A DNA stretch of 64,000 nucleotides from Pirellulaceae bacterium. GTDB taxonomy: Bacteria > Planctomycetota > Planctomycetia > Pirellulales > Pirellulaceae. Within the stretch, counting starts at the first letter, position 1; the number at the start of each line of letters is the position of its first letter. The notes beneath the pieces were generated by a model. That model ran no database searches and had not been told where the DNA came from. It saw only the letters and a program-made list of their open reading frames with translations. A program made the translations under genes and the position numbers. Of this stretch, positions 17,594 through 25,977 are shown one piece after another. Location of the stretch: assembly GCA_019636375.1 (NCBI GenBank), contig JAHBXS010000004.1:186001-250000 (forward strand). Direction: 5' to 3'.

Positions 17594-17627
17594 GGGTTTC
17601 GGAAAGGAATTTTCGAAGCCCTTTTTT
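17594..17627 (+). terminator. Intrinsic terminator after the coiled-coil gene
   Basis: Stem GGGTTTCG / CGAAGCCC (17594-17601 with 17614-17621, one G-T pair) followed by six T. It lies 80 bp downstream of the coiled-coil gene. Confidence 0.7.
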
Positions 17628-17665
17628 ATTGCCGTTGCCGGGGAAAGGAGCAATCGCTGTGGCGC

Positions 17666-17760
17666 CCTATCCGAAAAGGGTCAGACCCTTTGGAGGCTAA
17701 GCGAAATTTAACGTTGTATTACTGCCTAGCCGGAGAGGGTCTGCCCCCTTTTGGGATAGG
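17666..17760. repeat. Palindromic element upstream of the his leader
   Basis: The left arm at 17666-17689 (CCTATCCGAAAAGGGTCAGA then CCCT) is inverted, with a few mismatches, at 17736-17760. It shares the AAAAGGGGTCAGACCCT core with the elements in the RHS gene. It ends just before the his leader transcript region and could act as a terminator insulating the his operon. Confidence 0.75.
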
Positions 17761-17807
17761 CCTCTTAGCCTCTTGACAATTCAAAGTTTTTAAGAGAGAC
17801 TGAGTGA

Positions 17808-17867
17808 ATGAAATTTAAGCTCCATCACGTTCATCATCATCGTCACCTAGAAGGTGCTGCGACGTGA
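17808..17867 (+). CDS. hisL: Histidine operon leader peptide
   Basis: A 19-codon reading frame MKFKLHHVHHHRHLEGAAT with six His codons in an eight-codon span, directly upstream of hisG. A purine-rich GAGAGACTGAG lies before the ATG. Ribosome pausing at the His codons when charged tRNA-His is scarce is the sensor in classical his attenuation. The position, the codon run and the overlapping hairpins all fit. A TTGACA-like -35 box is at 17773-17778, without a clear -10 box. Confidence 0.85.
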   Translation: MKFKLHHVHHHRHLEGAAT

Positions 17868-17925
17868 TGTAGTTTGCGAATTGCGAAAACCATTCGACGC
17901 CAGCACCCGCTGGCGTTTTTTTTTT
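17823..17925 (+). promoter_or_regulatory. his attenuator with alternative hairpins
   Basis: Segment 1 CATCACGT (17823-17830, inside the His codons) pairs perfectly with ACGTGATG (17862-17869), with an inner stem CACCT / AGGTG (17844-17848, 17852-17856). Segment 2 GGTGCTG (17853-17859) can instead pair with CAGCACC (17901-17907), which is part of the terminator stem. A ribosome stalled on the His codons would block the first hairpin, free segment 2 and form the antiterminator. The base complementarities are seen; the regulation is inferred from the classical his and trp operons. Confidence 0.82.
17898..17925 (+). terminator. his leader terminator
   Basis: Stem CGCCAGC / GCTGGCG (17898-17904 with 17909-17915), loop of four, followed by ten T. 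It sits between the leader peptide and hisG, so it can only make sense as an attenuator. Confidence 0.88.
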
Positions 17926-17965
17926 CGCCAGCCTAGTGCGGCGTCATTGTCAACAGGATTTTACA

Positions 17966-18934
17966 ATGACCGAATACAAATCGATTGCCGAACAACGCAC
18001 GAAATCAAGTTCCCCTTCGCAATGCTCAATTGAAGTAAGGGAAAGCTCATTTGAAGGAAGGCAAGCAAATCGCGCTGAAATGCGATTGCGGTTGGGATTG
18101 CCCAAGGGCCGCATGGCTCAAGGGATCAATCAACTCATTGCCGACGCAGGAATACGTACTCAAACTTCCTCGCGTGACTATCGCCCAGAACTCTCTTTTG
18201 GCAGCATGGAGGTCAAGCTCCTCAAACCCCAGGCGATCGTGACAATGTTGGCTGCTGGTTCGCGAGATATCGGTTTTGCCGGGGCTGACTGGGTTGCGGA
18301 ACTGGACGCTCCTTTGGTCGAGCTTCTCGACACGGGGCTTGATCCGGTTCAAATTGTTGCCGCTGCTCCGGTAAAGTCGCTGCAAGACCCCGACTTTTGG
18401 AACCGTCCCCTGGTGGTCGCTTCGGAAATGGAGGTGCTGACCAATCAATGGATCAAACAACGTGGACTCACGGCAGAATTCCTTCGCTCCTACGGGTCTA
18501 CCGAAGTCTATCCACCCGAAGACGCCGACTGTATCGTCGATGTCGTCGCCACGGGCGCGACTCTAAAAGCCAACGGACTGAATGTGACCGATGTGATTAT
18601 GACTTCTTCAACACGACTTTATGCCTCGCCAATAACGATGGAGCGGCCCGAGCAACGGCGGCTCGTGGAAGAATTCGTATTGCTCTTGCGCTCCGTTCTC
18701 GAAGCTCGCCAGCGCGTGATGGTCGAAGTCAACGTGACCGCCGAAGTATTGGAAAAAGTGGTTGCAAGTCTGCCCTGTATGCGGGAACCAACGATCGCAA
18801 CATTGCATGGCGAGCGAGGCTACGCCATCAAAGTCGCAGCACCGAAGAATGATTTGCCGGCCCTGCTCACTCGAATCAAGAGTCTAGGGGGCACCGATAT
18901 TGTTGTTAGCCCAATCTCTCAGATCGTTCCCTAA
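17966..18934 (+). CDS. hisG: ATP phosphoribosyltransferase, long form
   Basis: About 322 residues. It catalyses the first step of histidine synthesis, ATP plus PRPP to phosphoribosyl-ATP. The catalytic core begins at MRLRLGLPKGRM and includes GADWVAEL and the PRPP loop DADCIVDVVATGATLKANGL. A C-terminal regulatory domain (about the last 75 residues, ending GGTDIVVSPISQIVP) marks the long, HisZ-independent, His-inhibited form. The ATG at 17966 has an AGGA site; a second ATG at 18080 would give the usual N-terminus, so the 38-residue extension is uncertain. First gene of the operon. Confidence 0.92.
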   Translation: MTEYKSIAEQRTKSSSPSQCSIEVRESSFEGRQANRAEMRLRLGLPKGRMAQGINQLIADAGIRTQTSSRDYRPELSFGSMEVKLLKPQAIVTMLAAGSRDIGFAGADWVAELDAPLVELLDTGLDPVQIVAAAPVKSLQDPDFWNRPLVVASEMEVLTNQWIKQRGLTAEFLRSYGSTEVYPPEDADCIVDVVATGATLKANGLNVTDVIMTSSTRLYASPITMERPEQRRLVEEFVLLLRSVLEARQRVMVEVNVTAEVLEKVVASLPCMREPTIATLHGERGYAIKVAAPKNDLPALLTRIKSLGGTDIVVSPISQIVP

Positions 18935-19018
18935 TATTTCTTTCAAGAGCACGTCGAAAATATTTTGGTTTGCTCGTTAGCATAGATTTAATCTCCTCGA
19001 ACAGTTTTGATTTCCAAG

Positions 19019-20140
19019 ATGTCACAAGCTCTAAAATTGACCAATCCCCTTCAACAGCCACTTGAAACGATAGGCTACATCCCGCGTGCCGCGTCACGTG
19101 TCGCCACCGCGAATGCGTATCGACCCCCCAAACTCCTATCGCCCATTCGATTGCAACTTGATCGGAACGAAGGTCGCCCCCCCGTTGAACTCGATGAGTG
19201 GATTTCCGCAGCCAATCGCGAGCTTGTTCGCCGGTACCCGAATTCCAGCAGCCTAACAGAGCAACTGGCGAATCGGCATGGCGTCAATCCTGAACAAATT
19301 TTGGTGACGGCTGGCGGCGACGAATCGCTGCAAAGAATTTGCTTCGCGTTCTTGGACGTGGGAACGCAAATGATTCTTCCGTCGCCAACCTTTGAAATGC
19401 TTGCGAAGTATGGCTCGTTGGCGGGAGCTGAAATCGTAAACGTTCACTGGGCCGCAAATCATTTCCCGGTCAGCGGCATTCTCAATCTCGCCTCTGATCG
19501 AACACGAATTGTCGCGGTTGTCTCACCCAACAATCCAAGCGGAGCGGTCGTCACGCCTTCTGAATTGCGATTGCTCGCTGAGTCACTACCGTCGACGTTA
19601 ATTCTCGTCGATGCAGCCTACGGAGAGTTTGCGGCTGAAGATTTAACCGGCTTGGCATTGCAGTTTCCCAATACCGTTGTTGTGAGAACTTTTTCGAAGG
19701 CCTGGGGTATGGCGGGGCTAAGAATTGGTTACACCATTGGTCGGCCCGAGACGATTGAATTGTTGCGGCGAGCGGGAGGCCCCTACCCAACATCCACTCT
19801 CTCTGAGGCCATTGCCTACCAAGCTTTAAAGAATTTTCCGACCGGCATGCCCCCATATGTTTCCGCAGCGATCAAAGAACGAAGCGAATTGACCAATTTA
19901 CTTCGTCGCTTTGAAATCAACGTTATCGAATCGCAAGGCAATTTTGTGTTTCTGCAAACGGAACATGCCGAAGCGATCTGGAGACAACTCGGCGAACTTG
20001 AAATTGCTGTGCGTTGGTTTGGAGATCACGCAGAGCTTGGCAATTCGCTCAGGATTTCCTGTCCCGGCAATGATGCAGAATTCGCTTACTTGCGGTCCTC
20101 GTTGGAGTCCGTCTTGCAGAACTTGCCGAAATTGAATTGA
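19019..20140 (+). CDS. hisC: Histidinol-phosphate aminotransferase
   Basis: A 373-residue class I/II PLP-dependent aminotransferase that converts imidazole-acetol phosphate to histidinol phosphate. The N-terminal RLQLDRNEGRPP substrate segment, the SPNNPSGAV motif, DAAYGEF and the PLP-binding lysine in TFSKAWGMAGLRIGY are all present. It lies 84 bp after hisG; the ATG at 19019 is preferred over the TTG four codons earlier. Confidence 0.92.
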   Translation: MSQALKLTNPLQQPLETIGYIPRAASRVATANAYRPPKLLSPIRLQLDRNEGRPPVELDEWISAANRELVRRYPNSSSLTEQLANRHGVNPEQILVTAGGDESLQRICFAFLDVGTQMILPSPTFEMLAKYGSLAGAEIVNVHWAANHFPVSGILNLASDRTRIVAVVSPNNPSGAVVTPSELRLLAESLPSTLILVDAAYGEFAAEDLTGLALQFPNTVVVRTFSKAWGMAGLRIGYTIGRPETIELLRRAGGPYPTSTLSEAIAYQALKNFPTGMPPYVSAAIKERSELTNLLRRFEINVIESQGNFVFLQTEHAEAIWRQLGELEIAVRWFGDHAELGNSLRISCPGNDAEFAYLRSSLESVLQNLPKLN

Positions 20141-20209
20141 GCAAGTTCGCGCGTGAATCAAAGGTTTTTACTGTTACAAGAGTCCTTATTTCCATCGTTG
20201 AAAATAATC

Positions 20210-20797
20210 ATGCAAACAAGAATCGCTGAAATCGTTCGCAAAACTTCTGAAACCGATATTCGAGTGAATTTGTGTCTCGATGGGACTGGCAAATCGGAAA
20301 TCAGCACCGGGATCGGAATGTTCGATCACCTGTTGACTGCTTTCGCTCGTCACGCTCGATTCGATTTGAGCATCGTTTGCAGCGGCGATTTGCACATTGA
20401 CGACCATCACACTGCTGAAGATTGCGGCCTAGCGATTGGGCAGGCCATTGACCAGGCGCTTGCGAAACGTGTCGGCGTCGTTCGGTTTGCGACCGGCCAC
20501 GCTCCACTTGACGAGGCCCTGGTCCGAACCGTGATCGACCTTTCTGGGCGAAGTGGAGCTTGGGTGGAACTGCCAATGCAGCGCGAGCGGATCGGCGAGT
20601 TGAGCTGCGAGAATGTTCCGCATTTCTTTCGTTCGCTGGCCTCGACGGCACGGCTGACGCTCCACCTCGATTTGATTCGTGGTGAAAACGCTCATCATAT
20701 TGCCGAAGCCGCCTTTAAGTCGTTTGCGATTGCAATTCGAGAGGCGACACGAGTATGCAATGATGCCGAGGTACCGAGCACGAAAGGGACTTTATGA
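20210..20797 (+). CDS. hisB: Imidazoleglycerol-phosphate dehydratase
   Basis: A 195-residue monofunctional HisB. It dehydrates imidazoleglycerol phosphate using two Mn ions bound by His/Glu clusters: FDHLLTAFARH, DDHHTAEDCGLAIGQA and HHIAEAAFKSFAIAIREA are all intact. The phosphatase domain found in enterobacterial HisB is absent. The ATG at 20210 gives the family N-terminus MQTRIAEIVRKTSET. The stop overlaps the hisH start by 4 bp. Confidence 0.95.
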   Translation: MQTRIAEIVRKTSETDIRVNLCLDGTGKSEISTGIGMFDHLLTAFARHARFDLSIVCSGDLHIDDHHTAEDCGLAIGQAIDQALAKRVGVVRFATGHAPLDEALVRTVIDLSGRSGAWVELPMQRERIGELSCENVPHFFRSLASTARLTLHLDLIRGENAHHIAEAAFKSFAIAIREATRVCNDAEVPSTKGTL

Positions 20798-21489
20798 TCC
20801 CAAACGATCCCCTTTCGGTTTCCATCGTTTCGACAGGCGTCGCTAATGTAGCCTCGGTACTAGCAGCCTTTCGTCGCCTAGGTGCAGAGCCTCGGGAAAT
20901 TTCGACGCCAGAGGCCGTTCGCTCGGCTGAGCGATTGGTGCTTCCGGGTGTGGGAGCGTTTGAGGCAGCAATGCAAGAATTGATACGTCGAGGGTTGGTG
21001 GAGCCACTTCGAGAAAGAATTGAAAGGGATTTGCCCACGCTGTGTATTTGCTTGGGCCTACAGTTGCTGGCACGTTCCAGTGAAGAAAGTCCCGGTGTCC
21101 CAGGCTTAGGCGTGATTGATGCCGCCGTAGAACGGTTACCCGCTCGCAGGCTTCCGCAGCTTGGTTGGAATCGGGTCCAACCCCACGAAAAATCGAGGTT
21201 CTTTGTGCAGCGAGCGGTTGGCGAAACAGCATCGAATGCAAACTCTGAAGTTGACAAAGAGAGTTACGCGAATGCCACACCGATCCAGCCGGGATACGCG
21301 TATTACGCAAATTCGTTTTGTCTAAGACGTGAGCCGAGCGGATGGTTGGCGAGTTGGAGCAATTACGAAGGTGATTTTGTGGCCGCGATTGAACGCGGAC
21401 GAGTTTTGGCCTGCCAGTTTCACCCTGAATTATCTGGGGAGTGGGGTCGGCAGTGCTTGCTGAATTGGTTGGAGAATAGCGGATGTTAA
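20794..21489 (+). CDS. hisH: Imidazole glycerol phosphate synthase, glutaminase subunit
   Basis: A 231-residue class I glutamine amidotransferase, the HisH half that feeds ammonia to HisF. The catalytic triad is visible: Cys in TLCICLGLQLLA and His-Glu in ACQFHPELSG. PGVGAF forms the oxyanion region. It is longer than usual because of an insert of about 25 residues rich in Ser/Asn/Glu around residues 140-165. Overlapping starts and stops on both sides indicate translational coupling with hisB and hisF. Confidence 0.93.
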   Translation: MIPNDPLSVSIVSTGVANVASVLAAFRRLGAEPREISTPEAVRSAERLVLPGVGAFEAAMQELIRRGLVEPLRERIERDLPTLCICLGLQLLARSSEESPGVPGLGVIDAAVERLPARRLPQLGWNRVQPHEKSRFFVQRAVGETASNANSEVDKESYANATPIQPGYAYYANSFCLRREPSGWLASWSNYEGDFVAAIERGRVLACQFHPELSGEWGRQCLLNWLENSGC

Positions 21490-22238
21490 CAACCCGAATT
21501 ATTCCGTGCCTCGACTGCCGCGACGGTCGAGTTGTTAAAGGGGTCCAATTCGGAAACCTTCGCGACGTTGGTTCGCCTGCGGAACAAGCGGCATTGTACG
21601 AGACGCAAGGGGCCGATGAAATCGTATTGCTGGATGTCATCGCGACGATTGAAGGACAGGCGGCTCAGGCAGCCACAATTCGAGTGGTTCGCCAAGAGTT
21701 GTCGATCCCTCTAACCGTTGGAGGTGGCGTTCGCTCGATTGAAGATGCCGAACGACTGCTGGATTGTGGAGCGGACAAAGTCTCCGTCAACACGGCCGCT
21801 GTCCAAAACCCAGGTCTGATCGAGGAGTTGGCCAATCGGTTTGGACGTCAGTGTATCGTGCTGGCCGTTGATGCCGCGTCCAATGAAAACGGCGGCTGGG
21901 GTGTTGTGACGCACTCGGGTCGTCAGCACACAGACTGGGAAGTGGGGGATTGGTGTCGTTTCGGAGCAGATTTGGGGGCAGGCGAGATTTTGTTGACCAG
22001 TTGGGATCGCGACGGAACCCGTAGCGGCTATTGCCTAAAACTCTTGCGACATGTTCGTGATAACTTAAACGTCCCTTTGATAGCCTCCGGCGGAGCGAAT
22101 TCTCCCCAGCATTTGTGGGAGGCGATTCAAGCAGGTGCCGATGCGGTTTTAGCGGCCAGCATATTTCATTCGGGAGAATACACCGTGGGTGACGTAAAGT
22201 CTTTTTTGCTTGATTGCGGAGTTGAGGTGCGGCAATGA
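21483..22238 (+). CDS. hisF: Imidazole glycerol phosphate synthase, cyclase subunit
   Basis: A 251-residue (beta/alpha)8 barrel that forms imidazoleglycerol phosphate and AICAR with HisH. The active-site aspartates are in CLDCRDGRVVKGV (Asp11 equivalent) and VLAVDAASNENG. The phosphate-binding loops VGGGVRSIEDAE and SGGANSPQH are typical. It overlaps hisH by 7 bp and the fused hisA gene by 4 bp. Confidence 0.95.
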   Translation: MLTTRIIPCLDCRDGRVVKGVQFGNLRDVGSPAEQAALYETQGADEIVLLDVIATIEGQAAQAATIRVVRQELSIPLTVGGGVRSIEDAERLLDCGADKVSVNTAAVQNPGLIEELANRFGRQCIVLAVDAASNENGGWGVVTHSGRQHTDWEVGDWCRFGADLGAGEILLTSWDRDGTRSGYCLKLLRHVRDNLNVPLIASGGANSPQHLWEAIQAGADAVLAASIFHSGEYTVGDVKSFLLDCGVEVRQ

Positions 22239-23497
22239 TTGTTCCGTCCATTGATTTAATGAATGGTCGTACCGTTCAATTAATTGGAGGCCGTGATTTT
22301 GAACTGGACGCGGGCGACCCTATCGTTTGGGCTGAAAAGTTCGGTTTGGTTGGCGACGTCGCGATTGTTGATTTGGACGCGGCACTCGGGCGTGGGTCCA
22401 ATCGCGAAGTAATCAAGGAACTTTGTAAAACTTGTCGCTGTCGGGTTGGTGGAGGAATTCGTTCTGTCGAAACGGCGATTGAATGGCTCGACGCTGGAGC
22501 CGAATCGGTCGTTTTAGGAACGGCAGCTCGACCCGAAATTTTAAAAGAACTACCGCGGGAGCGTGTCGTCGCAGCGTTGGACTCCGTGAACGATGAAGTC
22601 GTCGTGGAGGGTTGGAAACGGGGAACAGGCACGAGCGTTTTGGACCGGATCGCTGAATTGAAGCCCTTCGTTGGCGGTTTTTTAGTGACCTTCGTGGAAC
22701 GAGAAGGCCGATTGGGGGGAACCCGCTTGGATGCCGCCGAGCAAATCGCAAGAGCCGCCGAGGGAGTGCGAGTCACCATTGCAGGCGGCGTGACGACTGC
22801 GGAGGAAGTTGCCGCACTCGATCGAATGGGCTGCGACGCTCAGGTCGGGATGGCTTTGTATAAAGGCCTACTCCCTCTGGCCGACGCCTTTGCTGCGCCG
22901 CTAGTCAGCGACCGTCCCGACGGACTGTGGCCGACAGTGGTCGTCGATGAACACGATGTCGCATTGGGACTCGTTTATTCCAATTTAGAAAGTCTGCGTC
23001 AGGCTATTGAAACACGACGAGGCGTCTATTTTTCGAGAAGCCGAAATGGAATTTGGTTGAAAGGGGAGTCGTCGGGAGCGACCCAAGAACTTCTTGAAGT
23101 CTCTGCCGACTGCGACCGTGACGCCTTGCGATTTCGTGTGCGGCAATCAGGAACAGGATTCTGTCATCTTGAGACACACTCGTGTTGGGGCTCGGGAGGA
23201 ATTGTCCCTGAGTTGTCGCGAAGACTCAAAGCCTATCGCGATTCCGCCCCTACCGGTTCATACACCCAGCGACTACTGAATGACCCTGAGCTGCTCCGAA
23301 AGAAACTCATTGAAGAGGTCCACGAATTGACGGAAGCCGCTGACAGTGAACAAACCAGCCAAGAAGCCGCCGATGTGTTGTACTTTTTGCTCACAAAAAT
23401 TGCGGCTGAAAATGTGACTTGGGAAAAAGTCGAAAAAGTGCTCGATTTCCGCCGAAAACGAGTGACTCGGCGACCAGGAAATGCCAAGTCGAATTAA
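22235..23497 (+). CDS. HisA-HisI-HisE trifunctional fusion
   Basis: A 420-residue fusion of three histidine enzymes. Residues 1-224 are HisA (ProFAR isomerase) with IDLMNGR at the N-terminus, VGGGIRS and VAALDSVNDE. Residues about 229-320 are HisI, the phosphoribosyl-AMP cyclohydrolase: FSRSRNGIWLKGESSGATQE, the metal-binding DCDRDAL and the zinc ligands CHLETHSC. Residues about 340-412 are HisE, the phosphoribosyl-ATP pyrophosphatase, with EEVHELTEA and SQEAADVLYFLL. HisIE fusions are common; joining HisA in front places steps 2, 3 and 4 on one chain. Key residues of all three look intact, and no separate hisI or hisE exists in the operon. Confidence 0.9.
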   Translation: MIVPSIDLMNGRTVQLIGGRDFELDAGDPIVWAEKFGLVGDVAIVDLDAALGRGSNREVIKELCKTCRCRVGGGIRSVETAIEWLDAGAESVVLGTAARPEILKELPRERVVAALDSVNDEVVVEGWKRGTGTSVLDRIAELKPFVGGFLVTFVEREGRLGGTRLDAAEQIARAAEGVRVTIAGGVTTAEEVAALDRMGCDAQVGMALYKGLLPLADAFAAPLVSDRPDGLWPTVVVDEHDVALGLVYSNLESLRQAIETRRGVYFSRSRNGIWLKGESSGATQELLEVSADCDRDALRFRVRQSGTGFCHLETHSCWGSGGIVPELSRRLKAYRDSAPTGSYTQRLLNDPELLRKKLIEEVHELTEAADSEQTSQEAADVLYFLLTKIAAENVTWEKVEKVLDFRRKRVTRRPGNAKSN

Positions 23498-23525
23498 AAA
23501 CGCCCCTTCTCTTTTAGACAGATCA

Positions 23526-24782
23526 ATGCTGAAACGAATTTCTATAGACGAATTAGACACGACGCTGAAACCGGCGGTTGATGTAGAAACACTTGAAGCG
23601 ACACAAGCTATTCTGGACGAAATTCGCCTAGGCGGTGAGTCAGCTTTATTGCATGCGATTGAGCGCTATGAAGGGCGAGCGAATGATCCGCTTTGTTTTG
23701 GGCGAGACGATTTTTTAAAGGCCGTTGATCTAATTTCATCCGAACAGCGTGAACTTTTAAAACGAGTCGCAAGAAGAATCGAACGATTTTCGACTGCTCA
23801 ACGCGACAGTTTGCAGTCAGTCTCAATGCCTATCGCAGGAGGAACGGCAGGGCATCACTGGTTTCCGCTTCAAACTGCTGGGTGCTACGTTCCCGGCGGA
23901 CGATTTCCGCTGGTTTCTAGTCTGTTAATGACGGTGGTCACGGCAAGAACGGCGGGTGTTGAAAACGTGTGGGTCGCTTCCCCGGTTGCCTCACCGGTCA
24001 TGTTGGCTGCGGCAGAGATTGCAGGTGCGGATTATTTTTTGTGGTGCGGCGGCGCTCAGGCAATTGCGGCTTTTGCCTATGGCGTCGGGCCAGTTCCTGT
24101 TTGTGACGTCGTGGTGGGGCCCGGGAATCGTTGGGTAACCGCTGCGAAGTTTCTTGTGTCTGACAGGTTGAGAATCGATATGCTCGCGGGGCCTTCGGAA
24201 CTTCTCGTGGTTGCCGACGAATCCGCGGAAGCAAAAATCGTCGCGGCAGACCTGTTGGCACAAGCCGAACATGATGTTGATGCGCGACCGATTTTGATTA
24301 CGAACTCAGCGCGGTTTGCTGATGCCGTAGATCGGGAACTTGGTGTTCAACTCTCTCAGCTTGATACGAGAGACACGGCAAGGGCGGCTATGCAAAATGG
24401 ATTTGCGCTGGTTGTTGGAAATTGGAATGAAGCTGTTGAAGCGTGTCAGAAAATTGCTCCCGAACATTTGGAAATTCAAGTCGCCGATCCTGATGTTTTG
24501 GCCTCCAGGCTTACCAAGTGCGGTTGTTTGTTTATTGGCGAGCCGAGCGCTGAAGTGTTGGGGGACTACGGAGCGGGGCCTAATCACGTGTTGCCGACGG
24601 GCGGTACAGCACGATTCGCTTCTGGGTTGGCTGTCGATACCTTTATGCGTAGGCAGACGTGGCTCAAGATTGTTGACCTTCCCGCTGCTCAGGAAACCGT
24701 GCAAGACGCGGTAGCTCTCGCTGAATTGGAGGGGCTATCAGGCCACGCGACCAGCGCCCGCTGGCGCGTCAAACCGTCGTGA
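23526..24782 (+). CDS. hisD: Histidinol dehydrogenase
   Basis: A 418-residue zinc enzyme that oxidises histidinol to histidine in the two last steps. It has the family signatures YVPGGRFPLVSSLLM, VVGPGNRWVTAAK, DMLAGPSELLV, the catalytic region KIAPEHLEIQ and the C-terminal GLSGHATSARWR. The ATG at 23526 gives the normal N-terminus; a frame start at 23481 would overlap the previous gene. Last gene of the his operon. Confidence 0.95.
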   Translation: MLKRISIDELDTTLKPAVDVETLEATQAILDEIRLGGESALLHAIERYEGRANDPLCFGRDDFLKAVDLISSEQRELLKRVARRIERFSTAQRDSLQSVSMPIAGGTAGHHWFPLQTAGCYVPGGRFPLVSSLLMTVVTARTAGVENVWVASPVASPVMLAAAEIAGADYFLWCGGAQAIAAFAYGVGPVPVCDVVVGPGNRWVTAAKFLVSDRLRIDMLAGPSELLVVADESAEAKIVAADLLAQAEHDVDARPILITNSARFADAVDRELGVQLSQLDTRDTARAAMQNGFALVVGNWNEAVEACQKIAPEHLEIQVADPDVLASRLTKCGCLFIGEPSAEVLGDYGAGPNHVLPTGGTARFASGLAVDTFMRRQTWLKIVDLPAAQETVQDAVALAELEGLSGHATSARWRVKPS

Positions 24783-24888
24783 TCGCTCAGCTTTTTTGGG
24801 CCCGATTATCCCTTGGGATGGTTGCGAAGTTTTTTTGGCCTTGCCAAAATACTATCTTCGAACAGCCATAACCTTTAGGGTTCTTACC

Positions 24889-25848
24889 ATGCCAGACGCC
24901 AACCAAGTCCGAGTCGAGCGGTACCTTCGCGTACTAGAGCCGATTCGAGAACTCGATCATTTCACTGCCGACGATGTCGCCGTGTCAATCCGCGAAGTCA
25001 CACCTCAATTTGTGACGTCGGTTCTGAAGCAATTAACTGACGATGGGCATTTAGCAATTGAAAAGGAAGGGAAAATCAGAAGTTATCGATGGCAAACACA
25101 TCGCTCGGAATTCGAACCACATTTGTGGGTCAAAAAAAGATTCTCGACGGCGCTGACTTCTTCGCCGGAACAAGATCGACCAAGAGAAAGGCTTTTGTCG
25201 CAAGGGGCTGAGAATCTGAAGACCGCAGAACTTCTCGCGATATTGATTCGAAGTGGTCGGCCTGGAGAGTCGGCTGTTGCCGCGGGGGAAAAATTGGCTG
25301 CTGCTTTTTCAGAAAATCTGGGAAAATTAAAAGACCACAGCCAAACGGAATTGAAAAGAATTGCCACCAGCGTCTCGCAGGGCGTTTATTGTCAAATCAT
25401 GGCCGCGATTGAATTGGGACGTCGCGTCGAGACGGCGATACTGAATCGGGACTTCACAGAGTTCAAGATCGATAGTACTGCCGCCGCGATTTCCTATTGC
25501 CAACGAAAGTTCCGCCGTTTGGCGATCGATCGCTGCCAAGAAGAATTTCATATCGTCACGCTGAATACAAAACTCTTCCCGATCGCGACCCATCAAATCA
25601 CTGTCGGAACTTTGGATGCAAGTTTGGTCCATCCGCGAGAGATTTTCAAAAATGCGATTCGTGATTCGGCATCTGCAATCATCTTGGTCCACAATCATCC
25701 CTCGGGAGATTCAACCCCAAGTCGCGAAGATTTGGCCGTTACCGAGAGACTGAAGAAGTGTGCCGATATTGTCGGCATTAAAATCCTTGACCATATCGTG
25801 GTCGGCGCGGACAACTGCACGAGCATCACCGAATGGGAAAATCGTTGA
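24889..25848 (+). CDS. radC: RadC-like JAB/MPN domain protein
   Basis: A 319-residue protein. Residues about 90-319 are RadC: the helix-hairpin-helix-like RERLLSQGAENLKTAELLAI, then the JAMM metal motif HNHPSGDSTPSRED (His268, His270, Ser278, Asp281). The first 80 residues look like an added winged-helix region (FTADDVAVSIREVTPQFVTS), not usual for RadC. Despite the name, RadC-type proteins have an unsettled role; the JAMM site suggests a metalloprotease. It lies about 100 bp after hisD, perhaps co-transcribed. Confidence 0.82.
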   Translation: MPDANQVRVERYLRVLEPIRELDHFTADDVAVSIREVTPQFVTSVLKQLTDDGHLAIEKEGKIRSYRWQTHRSEFEPHLWVKKRFSTALTSSPEQDRPRERLLSQGAENLKTAELLAILIRSGRPGESAVAAGEKLAAAFSENLGKLKDHSQTELKRIATSVSQGVYCQIMAAIELGRRVETAILNRDFTEFKIDSTAAAISYCQRKFRRLAIDRCQEEFHIVTLNTKLFPIATHQITVGTLDASLVHPREIFKNAIRDSASAIILVHNHPSGDSTPSREDLAVTERLKKCADIVGIKILDHIVVGADNCTSITEWENR

Positions 25849-25877
25849 CTAGAGCTTCGTCAAGGATCAATTTTGGG

Positions 25878-25944
25878 GTAGCGGAACTCGTCAAGAGTTT
25901 CGAATCGACCAAAAATCGTCGAAAGTCTTGACGACTTCCGCTAC
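25878..25944. repeat. 25-bp inverted repeat (planctomycete-type palindrome)
   Basis: Arms GTAGCGGAACTCGTCAAGAG plus TTTCG (25878-25902) and the inverse at 25920-25944, with two mismatches. It lies between the RadC-like gene and the converging TolC-like gene. I recall near-identical palindromes as abundant in Rhodopirellula-type genomes; a copy count was not possible here. Confidence 0.75.
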
Positions 25945-25977
25945 AGGATTAACCCTGACTTTTCGATGTCAAAGCCC

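Noticed and set aside
20843-21640. A long minus-strand open frame antisense to hisH and hisF (265 codons).
   Set aside because: It is a shadow of the real genes on the other strand: low-complexity Arg/Ser/Pro-rich, no domain, no start signal.
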